From Trichobilharzia regenti (lineage: Eukaryota > Platyhelminthes > Trematoda > Strigeidida > Schistosomatidae): DNA of 64,000 nucleotides. The notes under the pieces were generated by a model that saw only the letters and a program-made list of their open reading frames with translations, was not told the DNA's origin and ran no database searches. Positions 35,049 to 47,034 of this stretch are shown here, in pieces (the first letter of the stretch is position 1; the number at the start of each line of letters is the position of its first letter). The position numbers and the translations under genes were made by a program. The stretch spans positions 25,157,362 to 25,221,361 of the forward strand of contig OX235262.1 in NCBI GenBank assembly GCA_944472135.2, written 5' to 3'.

Positions 35049-37324
35049 GACGGCATCATCCACCGTTAAGGTCTTCATATATCTTCAATGCATCTCTCTC
35101 AATATCTTTCATTCACACACATTTACGTAGAATGTGTTGACACAATAATGTGAGTGTACAACTTGACCTATTGCCTTGACAAACTACTGATTTCCGTATC
35201 TACACAAGTGATTGGATGATGTGGAAATGAGTCATATTTAGTATTTTCAGCTAACTGTGTTGTTATGTTGTTGATGGTTCTGACAATTAAAAAATACTTG
35301 ACCTTCTGTGTATGCTGCATCTTCTACACTTAGTTCTTTTCCTTATCACTTATTGCTCTCTCATGTGTATTCCACTTCACTTTCTGTAAATTGAAATATA
35401 GATAATGCCATGATATCGTCTTCTATCCAGTTGGCTATCATCTCATAGTAATACGTGTTGTCATCGCTACCAGTGCATTAGTTATGATAGCAATATCATT
35501 CAATTCACAAGTATTTATTATTGTTTGACATACACTCAAAACGTCTAATGTGTGAAACAGAAATGACCGTGACATCCTTGAAAGACTAACTCAAACTATA
35601 CGTATATTTACTATCACACATATGCTCATCGAGAGTGCGATTTCAGATCACGTTTGATTAGATAACCTCATTTGAATGAAGACGATATTATGTTAACTTC
35701 TTCACGTGTGAATATCTGTCTCTTCATGCACCAGAGCTATGCAGTTCTAGTTTAGGAATATATGATCGGTGGACGATGAACAACACGGCTGATCATTTCT
35801 TCACACTGATATCATCTTCAAGTGTGTTCACTAGATTACGTGAGACAAAAAATGTACACCAATATACATTCCATTATTGATCAAATGTATTGTGAGGAAG
35901 TCTCACAGTGTTATATAGTAATATTTACTAGTGACGTTTCGAGGGCGATTTATCGCTTATAATCATTTCACATTTGACACCATTCGCATGATCGTATATA
36001 TACTCTTGATTGATAGGAGTACTCAGATTCCTTCATTGACGACCAGCACCGTTTGCGTCAGTGCGATTTATTTAAAGTTATGGTGGTCAATTCGCCATTA
36101 CCTAGCTTTAACACCAAGTGAAGTGGCTTTAACAATGATATGACATAAGAAATCACACACTAATTACAAATCGACTCTCCCGACACCTACTAATGAAACA
36201 CATAGGAGACATAAGCCTGATAAATAAAGAAGTGCTGGCGTGCATATCACGCACGCCTCATTTGTGAAGACCACTAACTGACCAATACGCACAAGAGAGT
36301 CTTAATACTCGGTGAAGTGAATACCCAACCTTCAAACCACGTCTCTCATTGGAAGTATTGACATTCAATCCAAGTCGACATTTCGATGCAACACTCTAAG
36401 ACTCACCAATCGCAGATATGTCAAACAGACATTACTGAGGTGAACAAATCCAATGAATCGATTTGGTAGACACAGCTCAATCAAGATAAAACTGTTGGAA
36501 TCTGACTTACAGAATAAATGACATACAATGATCAGATGAATGAAGGATTGGGAGTGACAATGAAACTTTATGAAAATAAAACTGTCGGATGGATTTCTGT
36601 CGGTCGATGACCACCTGAATAATTGGAAGTTGCAGTGACCTGCCTATGTGTAATTCTTCGTCAATTCAGTCTGCTGAAGATTTAGGAAAATTCTTTCAAA
36701 TATCCTCATTTACACATAGGATATAAAAGGACAGTGACACAGGTGAAGAATAATGCCATTATATATTTTCCAATCTCAATGATCATAGTTGAAAACAATG
36801 ACAAGAATCCACATGTGAAGTAAAAACTATTACAGCGAATAGACCCCTACAGAGACAGTGAACTCACAAATTAGGAATCGTAAGCTTTAGTCTATTTAAT
36901 CATCAGTTTTACCCTGGTTGTATCGAAATAGTCAAATTGAGCGATTGAACAATTGAAGGCTGATCGTCTCTCAGTTGTTTTCGAAAACCGGAATCCGTCT
37001 ATGATTCGTGTGACTGACAGAATTGCACAGAAAGCATTCGAACATTACTGAATCGAATTACACTGTCTAGTTTCAATGAATACGAACAACATGATCACTG
37101 GACGCATTGTACGAACGCATTTCAAGCAGTCGATGCAGAACAACAAACACATCGAAATGACGACATACACTATCAAGCCAACAAGCACACAGATATCAAG
37201 TGAAAATTATAGACTGACACATAGTGAACAATAAGTCACAGATTAGTGCATAAAATTAAGTAATAATGGATTATGTTCAGTGAAAGGGTAGACAAATTTT
37301 AACAAACTTCACTGACTCAATTTC
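35049..37324. other. No supported gene; 3' flank of copy 2 and beyond
   Basis: AT-rich. Contains a minus-strand hammerhead-like module (35926-35970, GAAACGTC core), the inverted repeat CGTGCATATCACGCACG (36239-36255), and a TATAAAAG at 36722-36729 without a convincing gene after it. Confidence 0.5.
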
Positions 37325-37565
37325 AGTGTGGACAATCAGACATCGTGCACATGAAATCTGTCGAAATATGTCATGCATACTATCCAACGAAGTATGCGTC
37401 ATCATATGGCGTAATTTGTCAGCCGGTGACGATCATGTCACACTGTCAGCAAAATCCACTATGATAACAATCGGAATGAGAAGTGCACCAGCTGGTTCCG
37501 TGAATTGTCGTGATGCTACTGATTACCATGACAGTAGGCTGACTGTCAATTTGAAGGAGAATTGA
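37325..37565 (+). CDS. Candidate terminal exon of an unknown gene
   Basis: A 79-codon open frame follows a good splice acceptor (CTCAATTTCAG at 37317-37325) and ends at TGA 37563-37565. It contains three or four Cys (EICRNMSCIL, SNEVCVIIW, SVNCRDA). No upstream exon is identified and there is no second copy in the window to test conservation. It may be chance. Confidence 0.25.
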
Positions 37566-37893
37566 AGTGACTTTCACTCACACTTTGATTTCGTCTCGTC
37601 TGTGTTTAATATGTGTGTGTTCTCGTCGAAAGTCTAATCTAGTAAATTTTGAGTAGACTCCTTGATATGAGATTAGAACGTGTGCACTGTGGTACAGCAT
37701 TATTCCATCGTAGATAAATTGTATTTTGATTAAGTTTCACACTGTTAAACATTAAGATTTACGGATGACGTTTCGGGCACAATTCATCGAAATACCTAGC
37801 TCTAATATGATGTCCCATTAGAAGTCGTTCAAATGCTAGGCTAACTAATGCGTATGAAATCAGACGGAAACTAAGTTACATTCAATTATGGAA

Positions 37894-38880
37894 AATGGTT
37901 AGTTTTGATGTAACTACTCTTTGCACCAATATAAAAATCAAATTGAATTTAGAAGCAGTCGGTAGGGAACTAGCTGCTGATCTCCAACCTACTCGAAGGA
38001 TAGAGCTGTGCATTGAGGAAATTGTTTCAGAAATTCAGCTATGCTACATCACTTCTACAATCTTCAGATTCTAAGTCAAAATAATATAAACAGACATATT
38101 TCTTTATGGACAACTGGGAAAATATCCCTCTTGATACATATAATCCTGCACTAAATATATGGCTGGAATATGTGGCTGACACTTTCACAGTGTTAAGACA
38201 CAGAACGGGTCTCTAGCTTCACCACACATATAAATTCACTAGTAAATGGAATAAAATTCACATTGGAATGGGAAAATGAACAAGGACAATTGGCTATAGT
38301 AGATTCGAAAATGAAACGGACGGAAGAAGGTCAACTGCACACTGGCGTTAATAAATAACCAACGCATTCTAATAGATATTTCGACTTCGTTTCATCTCAT
38401 ACGATATCTGTGTAGGCAGTTTTAGTTGAGAGTCTAAGAAACCGAGCGACGACATCCCTAATTAGAACAACAATGAAACCTATATGATGAATTGAAACTA
38501 AAAGAAGAATAGCTGGTTGGTACCAAATAACCATCGTATAAAATTCATTAGGAAGACCAGAAAGGCCAAAAGCAAAATAAAAATAACCGGGAGAATATAA
38601 AGCTTCTACTGTTATACCATATAAGGAGGGGACATCTGAAACCCTACGTGAGATTCTTAAAGAAGCAGTAGTTAGAGTGGCATTTAAACTTGCAAACTCA
38701 CTACGGTAGGATAAGCTCTGTAGCTTAATGGACACTGTCAGTTGATTCAATTAGACAAAACAATATAATTTGCAAAATACCGTGCAAAGACTGTGAGTTA
38801 GTTCACCTATATAGATCAATCAAAATGGTAGATCGGAAGTAGTCCAATTGACAAAACTTTTGCACTAAGATTTGTTCGGG
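37894..38880 (+). pseudogene. PLE group 2 RT-endonuclease remnant (unit D)
   Basis: Plus strand: MVSFDVTTLCTNIKIKL (motif A), GRELAADLQPTRRIELC, then NIWLEYVADTFTVL (motif C with YVAD), EWENEQGQLAIVDSKM, STVIPYKEGTSETLREI and CKDCELVHLYRS. Motif B between 38070 and 38090 is deleted. This is the longest of the group 2 copies and shows that the short pieces at 15.2 and 25.8 kb belong to the same family. A hammerhead-like module stands upstream on the minus strand (37757-37805). Confidence 0.82.
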
Positions 38881-39309
38881 GTGGACAGGAGAATGATTCC
38901 GGACCAGTTCCATTGAAAAGTGGTTGAGTCGCCCTTCTCTGGTAGTCTGGGAAGGAACTTCCTATTCCAATCAGTAGGTGCCTTTCTGCCTTACTTCCCT
39001 CCATGCTTCCTTGCTTCCCTACAAAGTTTCCGCAATAGTGGTGTGGATTCTCGATTCTCTTTTAGTTCGTTGCTTGATCACGACGTGGATTCTCCTCTCT
39101 AAGCGGAATGTACCTATTTTTGCATTATCCGTTTCGGAAACCTTGTCTTCTGACCGGGTGAACTATATCGCACAATTATTTTCACATTGTATCCATTTGT
39201 GTTAAGTCTAGCTGCTACGAACTACTACCAAAGCTTCAGGGGCCACATCTGTAGCAACATCTTAATCACTCGTTCACAGAAGCAGGACCTATTGGCCTGC
39301 GACGTTGTT

Positions 39310-40085
39310 GCTGTCAATCCGAGGTCTCTTTAACCTGCGGTCTCTCTGTTCAGCTTCAGTTGTAGTGTGTTGTATAATTTTATTTTGTCTTCCTCCCAAC
39401 TCTTATTCACTTCTCCATTCAGAGCGTTGTGATTGGAACTCGACTTCTCCTTCTGTTTTCCAGCTTTGCATAGGTTCATCTTCTGTTCCACCGTTCTACT
39501 CACCACTACCATGTTACCCGTGTCCATAGATAGCCACTCATCCGTTGTCTTGCTCCTTCTTCTTCGTCCTCTCCTTCCTTCCTTCTTTCATTCCTTTCTT
39601 CCTTAATTCCTTCCTTCCTTCCTTCCTTGACCAGCCATACACTTTTCTTCAAATACCACATTCTGCGAGTCTCAGGGTTCTTCCATACAGGTTTCTTCGG
39701 TGATGCTCGCTACGTGATGTCTCCCTCAGACTTCGTCCTGATGATCACAGTGAATGTGTCCTCCTTCCGTTTCTCGAAGTTTAAGTTGAATTGTGAATTT
39801 TGTCTATCTCCAGCTGCTCTGGAATCTTCCGAAGTCATCCTGTGCGTTCTTTGCACTCAACAATGGTGTCAGCTCACATCTCTCTCGGTTCTTTGGCCAG
39901 CAGACTGCCTCTTCGATTCCTTGGGAGACACTGAGACGACGTCCAACTGAGTTTTAATGTGTCCGTCAAGTGAAAGCCATGTCACTTCATGTACGTCGTG
40001 GTGTTTGTGCACGCCATCTCCAATCACCAAATCACTGGAGGCACTGAAGTCTGAGAGACGTTCACTGCACTGATTCATTTCTCCG
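39310..40085 (-). pseudogene. RTE-like endonuclease and linker remnant (unit D)
   Basis: Minus strand: ERLSDFSASSDLVIGDGV, VTWLSLDGHIKTQLD (endonuclease end, 40078-39869), then a linker with NGWLSMDTGNMVVVSRT and WEEDKIKLYNTL (39527-39330). B and C keep only a deleted, shorter version near 29985-30200 and 47630-47850. Confidence 0.72.
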
Positions 40086-41009
40086 AAATCCTGCTGACCT
40101 GTCAGGCGTTCTCTGCCTCCATTGTTGCTTGCTCCCAGTTCAGCTGAAACTTATATCAGCCATTGGGAATTTGTTGTTACCATCTGGCGTTTTTTCCAGT
40201 ATTGATCACAGTTCTCTATACAATCCTCGCCTCGTGGGAGAAAAGTGAGTCAGTGAGGAGTCTCTTCTCAACGAAGTGTGATAATACCTATTCACACTCT
40301 GGCGCCAATAATTCTTCGCTTTCTTCCTCTATCCGGTTTGTATATCCTTCCCATATTATATCTATTGTTATCACTATCATGAATAATTTTACTCTGAGCA
40401 ACTTCCGGTATTATCTCACTTGCCACCTGGATTTATTTGACACAAAATGATTTCTCCGATGTTATCATATCACAATTATCACTTCGATGATCGATGTGCT
40501 CATTGCTCACTGATCTTACAGTCATCCTACACTCTCTCCAGATTCACACATTTCATTGACTACACTTTAGAGTGAATGGCCAATTATGTTCGTGAGAGTT
40601 CACATTAACATTAAAAGCCATACATAAATACATATATGTTTGGAGAGCTTGATGAAGAATTCGTTGAAATGGCACTATTCACAGAATCACTTGTTCTGAT
40701 TTTCGTCCTTCTTCTCCTGATATACACTGTTCGTACAACTTCACTGTAAAACTGTAACCTCCTTCTCTGCATTCTCACTTGGCTCTTGATGGATGAGACT
40801 GATTGTCATTACATAAGAGCAGTGGTGGCTGTTGTTGCTATCCCTCGGTGTGTTCATCCTTGTAGTTCAGGTGACCAGAGGATTGTTGATTACTGACTGC
40901 CCAGTTAACAATTTCGATAGTCCACTTCCATTTCATCTGCCCCACTGACACATTACTAGCACTTGCATATCCCATCTTCTCATTCCTTCGGCAGTCGAAG
41001 GTGTTGATT

Positions 41010-41330
41010 TTTATCTTGCAGATCTCTATTCCACAGATGATTTATGTTTGATCTCAGGTAACCTCTTAGACTTGCAGGCGAATATCACCAAACTGGCTGA
41101 AGTAGCCGGCAGCTAAGGCAGCACTGCAGGTGAACTTAGATAGTATCCATGTAGTGAGAACAACCAAGAAACAGCGGAAACAAACGTCACTAACCAATAT
41201 CACCGGAGGAAATTTGATAGAGGGTACATACTTCACTTATCGGGCCGGAAGGCACGGTTTCAACCACAGTTAATCAGAACCGATGTCGGCGTCAAAGCTG
41301 GCTAGAGTCGGGAATATCACGAAGTGGTGC
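41010..41330 (+). pseudogene. RTE-like RT 3' remnant
   Basis: Plus strand: YSTDDLCLISGNLLDLQANI (YADD box altered to STDD), KLAEVAGS, VVRTTKKQRKQTS. These match the region from RT motif C onward. A GAAAACTTGTC module on the minus strand (41342-41385) follows. Confidence 0.65.
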
Positions 41331-41589
41331 AGTCTTTATAATTGGATGACAAGTTTTCGGGCATAAATTATTCCTGCTCAAATGTATATCGATTTTTTGT
41401 TTTAACCCAGTAATCACTGTTTGTTGAAATCAGCTAGCTAAGTAGAAGTGCCCTAGGGATATAGTCAAAAACAGTAGTGTTGTCTTCACAAGAGGCTAGG
41501 ACAAACTTTGCACCTTCATCAAGACTTGAAACAATGTTGTTGTAGAGTACAACGACACCATCTAATGTGCCTCAACTGAATTTGTAAGC

Positions 41590-43560
41590 GAACTTCTTTG
41601 GGTTATTAAAAGATTTCAAAGAAGGTTGAGGAACATGTACAAGACTTTTCTCCATGGTTTTCAAGAATGGAATTTTGCCTAGACTTTAGACCTGATCCAG
41701 AAGATGGTGATTTTGCTATGGGCACCACCCTTATTTCTTTACAGGTAACAGGTACTGTTTCCCTGTGTAGGGATGCATTCAAGATTTGAGTAGGAGGATA
41801 ACACCAAATGTCAGCATACGTTTGAGGCGAAATGCTTGTTACACCATCGTGTCCTAAGATATGTGATGAATTTAGAGATTTGAGACATGTTAATACATCC
41901 TTTTCATTGAAACCAGGGAAATGATCGTTTACATGACTGGAATCATCTGATGTAGTCACATTAGCCTGTTGCATTATTCAAAATCTATTTAAGGCATTTA
42001 CATCAGGATAAATAGACATCAACCGAAATTTGTTCTGTAAGTTGATTAAAATGTTTCCAGATGTTAGGAGTGTTGTTAGTAACATGATAAAATGTCTTCA
42101 TTGTCTATCCCATTTAGTCTGTGTAGTTCCGACTTGATCAGAGAGTTCATTGTTTGAACACTTGCATCATCATGTCATTTATACAAATTCTCTTTTGCAC
42201 TTCTGCGCTTTCTTAGTTGTGGAGAAGAGATCCTGTCGAAACTCGTGAACAGTGAGTGTTTCAGTAGGACAGCGAATGACCCAACAGAACTTGAGATAGG
42301 AGGTGATGATTAAGACAGTAACGCCTTACACTTCATCAACGAATAGGTCCAAGTCAGTATCATCCGACATACATCTTACTTCTTGAATATTGTCGAGTTT
42401 TTGAATTTGGATCGTTCTTCAATTTCTCTTGTTCGGTGAACAGAGGCCTTCCTGTGTATGTTGCCATACACTTTCGGTGGATAACAAACAAATAATGCAC
42501 CTCATATATGTCAGGATAGTTTATGAAAAGCAAGTCTAGAGTTTTGTGCAGACGAGTGCTGAGTTTGACCAAGTTCTCATGGCTAAGTGGTGTGAGAAAG
42601 CTGTGATAGCAAGAATTAATCTCCTCAAAGACTAGTGACAAGGAATTTCCGAGAATAGGAGCAGGAAATTTGTCTGAGAAGGTAGATATGTCGGGGGAAC
42701 TGCAGTCTGGAGTCATATAAACATTGGTTACGTATACATTGGAATATTAATTTAAGTGCTTTAGACGACACCCAACAGTTTAATATTCTATGTTGTATAC
42801 GATTGATGGATGGTGGCTAGCAGTGGAATCCAGGATGCGCATTTCGTCCTATTTGGGACTCAAGTGGCCCAAGTGGTCTAGTGGATAACGCTTTGGCGTT
42901 TGAAACTATGGGCACTGGGTTCGAGCCTCGGTGGGAACATCATCACTCACTGAGAAATGCAGGTACATCCAGCAGGAGGACGAGTCCCAAATAGGACGAA
43001 ATGCGCATCCTGGATTCCACTACTAGCCACCATCCACCAATTGTTTACTGATTAAATGACCAGACATCGTCGAAGCATCTGCACAAGAAGCCGACATGTC
43101 AACCTGAGACCGAGCACTTCGATCCAATCAATCGACGGGAAAGTCAAAAAAAAATTCAATTCAATAATTCTATATTGTTATTGGAAAACTCCAAAGATAC
43201 GTGATTATATGTAAACCACTTTGTATGAATAACAAGTGGCTACTCCTCCACCATGCTTTTTCTTTGAACTATGTCTGTGGTGACGGAGAGTGTTGTATCT
43301 ATTTTGGTGAGATTAGGTCGTCGTCATATTTCTGGTGGAGCCAAGTTTCTTCTATAGCCAAAACACCAGAATTTCGATAGACATTTGAGGATACTAGATA
43401 TTGGAAGTAGTCGACTTTGTTAGGCAAGGACGTGCAGCTAGTGCTAACAACTTCGGTGACAGTCACACAATCAATGTTTTTACGCTATCAAACACCGTGA
43501 TGTTTTTTCCTCAATTTTTGAGAATGACTCGGCGCGATAGGTTGAAAAGACTTTGAGAAT
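41590..43560 (-). pseudogene. CR1-like non-LTR retrotransposon, split by a SINE
   Basis: Minus strand from 43490: an APE endonuclease start with LPNKVDYFQYLVSSNVY, the catalytic-Glu box LAIEETWLHQKYDDDLI and WWRSSHL; after the SINE, LDLLFINYPDIYEVHYL (about 42600), and from 41974 the RT start FNEKDVLTCLKSLNSSHIL, GHDGVTSI and VTCKEIRVVPIAKS. The GPDGV box is GHDGV. The frame breaks before the catalytic RT motifs. The layout fits CR1-type elements. Confidence 0.78.
42800..43162 (+). mobile_element. Sm-alpha-like SINE with hammerhead sequence at both sides of a tRNA-like core
   Basis: Left 42808-42858: reverse complement of a hammerhead body, truncated. Middle 42860-42935: tRNA-like, A box TGGTCTAGTGG and B box GGTTCGAGCC. 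Right 42961-43020: sense hammerhead with stem I CATCCAG / CTGGATT, stem II GTCC / GGAC and GAAA, but the CUGANGA core is replaced by an 11-base CAGGAGGACGA, so it should be inactive. A-rich tail at 43146-43154. Target duplication, imperfect: AATATTCTATGTTGTAT / AATAATTCTATATTGTTAT. Confidence 0.82.
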
Positions 43561-44040
43561 ACGCGATTGCAAATAATAATACAATATGAAGACATTTGTG
43601 ATTGATTAAACCGGAAATATAAGAGCCAAATATAAGAGGACAAAGGTACGTTGATGGAAAATGGTAGTTTTTGGTAGTGGAAAATTCATGCCTGGCCTAT
43701 TAGGTTGATAGCCAACTTGGTGAGTATTTCGACGAATAGAGCGATAAAATGAAATAGTCCAGAGTACGTACGCGTTCAAATAAATGAAGCATTTCCATTA
43801 CGAGGACTAATTCAGAAATGATGTACGATTTCAATTCAGATTGGAATCGACTGCATTGTCGCTTCCATTTGAAATGGCAAGTGGCCCAAACTCTTTGTGT
43901 CTGATTTTATTCGTGAGAACTGGAGGTCTTGAATTGTTGGGGGTGGCAATTGGTAATAAAGGGAATCCTCTGAAGTCAACTAACCACCGACTATATATAT
44001 TTATAATTCTATCACATCGGTGACAAAACCAGGGTTGGGA
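43561..44040. other. No gene seen
   Basis: AT-rich spacer between the CR1-like remnant and unit C; a 60-codon frame at 43841-44023 has no recognisable content. Confidence 0.45.
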
Positions 44041-44547
44041 CTTACAGGTGCATATGTTTTCATATTTATCACCACACTACTGTTAGTTGCCGAAGGTAAA
44101 ATTACACAATTTTCACTGGTGAACTAAGAGTTTCAGCAGTGACCATTTCGTTCTCAGAGATACTTTCTTTCATAACTGTATGATCATATTCATAGATGAC
44201 TTGAAATGGACAACAACAACAAGCAGTGTCTAAAAGTTTGATAATGAGGCGAAATACTGCAATGGAACAAGTTTGGTATATTGAGAACAGAATATTGAGC
44301 GAGGAGACTCTTTTCAGAGAATTTATTATCATGTTGTACAACCGTATATATATGGCTTTTAAGAATTTATATCCGGTGAGGGAATTAGGTCAAAGGTGTG
44401 AATGCATGAAATAATGATAACAGCATGAAATGCAATTAAAATATTTGTGATTATAATCATAGTTGAATGTCAAGTAGCAAAACAATTAATGTCATATATA
44501 GAATAATACAGTTGTATTTGTATTCATATTAGAATTCATGAGTTAAT

Positions 44548-44775
44548 TGGTGGATGGTGACTAGCATTGGAATCGAGAATTTGCGTTTCGTCCTATTTGA
44601 GACTCGTCATCTTGATGAGTCTGCATTCCGCAGTGAATGATGATGTTTCCGCCGAGACACCGGTGGCACAATGGTTAAGACGCTCGCCGACCATGCACAT
44701 GGTCCAGGTTCGATTCCCGGCCGACTCACACCTTTAACTAGCTAAATGAGTAATAGGACTGGTAAAGACGAAAGG
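44548..44775 (+). mobile_element. SINE with tRNA head and antisense hammerhead segment (unit C)
   Basis: Copy of 18875-19100, with the B box intact here (GGTTCGATTCCCGG), which suggests that the A copy decayed afterwards. Confidence 0.75.
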
Positions 44776-44849
44776 TTGGGAATAGATAAGATAGAAGTCA
44801 ACATTGTATGTAATAACAAAAAAGAAAATAAAAACTATGATTTTGGATT

Positions 44850-45365
44850 TAGAATGACAAGTAGGACAAGTGAGAACAATTCAGAGTGAGAATAGTAATA
44901 ATACTAGTGCTACTACTAATAATAATCATAGAAATAAGGGAAATGTGCGTAGAAAAACTGAATAAACAAAATAAATAATTATATGAATAAATAAATAAAT
45001 GTGTATCCATCTACGGCCAAGGCAGAAGTAAGGATTGTACATACTTCTTTTATACAACACAATGGTCTGGCTTAAATTCATGAACGAACAACGCCTGTGC
45101 TGTCTTTAGAACTCTGCAACGAAAAAACGCGACAAGTTAGCATGGATTCGGTCGATGATCTTAAAATCGTGGTCAGGGTTGGCACAGTGACAGCAGTCGA
45201 TCAGGTTTTCAATAATAGAGCTTCCCACACACTTCCTTTCTCCCTTGTAAAACCATGTTGCTGGAATATGTTCTCGTATCCGTGTGGAAAGCGTCGTCTT
45301 GCTACGACTGATGTACTTTGCTCCACAAGAGCAGATGAACTGATAGATACACATGGAGGCGGCCA
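44850..45365 (-). pseudogene. PLE GIY-YIG endonuclease remnant (unit C)
   Basis: Third copy of the remnant at 19170 and 27205, with the same YIS change: CGAKYISRSKTT and SSIIENLIDCCH. Confidence 0.82.
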
Positions 45366-45371
45366 GGAGGG

Positions 45372-45606
45372 TATTTTTTTATTCCTTCACGTTCCCAGAG
45401 GAACATAAGGCTTCAAGCTACAGGCTTGAAGTTTTGTAGCAGTGTTTATTTTCACAGGATGAAGATGCTAGCCTCATGCCCAATCTTCCCTCCTTACCAT
45501 CTTTTATTACTAGCTTAGCGAGGTAAAGGAGTGGGTCCGTGGCCGGGGATCGAACCCCGAACCATGTGCATAGTCGACTAGCGTACTAACCGCTGTTCCA
45601 CCGACG
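45372..45606 (-). mobile_element. tRNA-headed SINE, body type 1 (unit C)
   Basis: Same insertion point and sequence as 27721-27957, so inherited by duplication and not an independent event. Confidence 0.87.
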
Positions 45607-46262
45607 CATGGCAGGGTATAGGCAGTCATCAATCACACATTCATTTTAAATAACAATACATAAAGATTATATTGGCGAAATGATAACCTCCCAGTCAAAT
45701 TAGTCCAAATTTCGAAACACTGGTGGTGGATAGGATACAAGAGAAATGATAAACGGACAAATCACGCGGATTTCGGAATGAGTAAACAGAAACGTGAGAT
45801 ATAGTAAGAAAACAACCCATTTAAACATTTAGGCAGCAGAAGGATTCAGCGAAGAAATATTTGCTCCTCAATTAGATTCTCATCTCTGGCTCTATTCTAT
45901 GTACTATATATTTATCCATAGCATTTTTAATACAATACACAACAATTTACCAATCAAGTGGCACTGATATGTTTGTTAACAGTAATTAGTCAGTATCAAG
46001 TTGTCAACGGGGTGATATTTAACGAAGCAAATTAATACACACACTAGAGGGGTAGAAATGGTTACAACAAGTGGAGTGCTGAATGCACCAGCATTTTGGA
46101 AAAAGCGAAGAGTTATTTAGGAATGAGTGAGTGTTCAAGTTGAAAAAGTAACAGTTAACAAAAGAAAAAGAAATTGGGACAGTGATAACTTCTAATTACA
46201 AAGAGAAGTGGACAGAAAAAATACTGAAATAATTTAGACAATTGTAAATTTTCAAAGGCTCA

Positions 46263-47034
46263 GTGAAAGTGGAAGTGGAACGGCTGAAACATTCATGTAA
46301 CCCAAGTCATGGAATCATAGATATTGGTTGTCGAATCTATTCTGAACATGACGGCATAACTTCTTCAGGCAGATGGCTAGGCTTTCAGTTGTATATAGAA
46401 GATGAATTTGTGAATGAAATTTTTAATATTAGTAGGAATGCGATAAATAGATTTAAATGCAGTATTGCCATGAACAGTAGGCTCAATGTATACTAGGTGT
46501 GCTAATTAAAACAAGGACAGGAATAGGTCGTCTTTTTCACTGGCTTCGCCATGCAGTGGCTGGAAAAATTATCGATAAGGAACTCATTCACCAGTGGAAT
46601 AGAGAAAGCCTTCATCATGCCAGTCAGTCGATGTGTCTTCTTTCTACAACGGCGAATTTAAGCATGAGGACATGCAGCAACCACACAATGTCGACCCCAG
46701 CCTCGAAGACTTATTCGACTGTCAAAGGAATGAGAAGATGGGATATGCAAATGCTAGTAATGTGTCAGTGGGGCAAACGAAATGGAAGTGGACTATCGAA
46801 ATTGTTAACTGGGCAGTCAGTAATCAACAATCCTCTGGTCACCTGAACTACAAGGATGAACACACCGAGGGATATCAACAACAGCCACCACTGCTCTTAT
46901 GTAATGACAATCAGTCTCATCCATCAAGAGCCAAGTCAGAATGCAGAGAAGGAGGTTACAGTTTTACAGTGAAGTTGTACGAACAGTGTATATCAGGAGA
47001 AGAAGGACGAAAATCAGAACAAGTGATTCTGTGA
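46263..47034 (+). other. Conserved plus-strand frames of unknown nature (unit C)
   Basis: Counterparts of 28612-29386; the first frame lacks one codon (PSHG for PSHAE) and the second is unchanged. A TATG microsatellite follows at 47078-47102. Confidence 0.3.

Larger units (their letters stand above)
37740..41000 (-). repeat. Duplicated unit D, inverted
   Basis: Reverse complement of parts of A/B: 38100-39110 matches A (about 22950-21740), 39115-39240 and 40085-40990 match B (about 30330-30240 and 29970-29060). It carries no copy of the secreted-protein gene. A CCTT microsatellite lies at 39575-39630. Confidence 0.8.
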
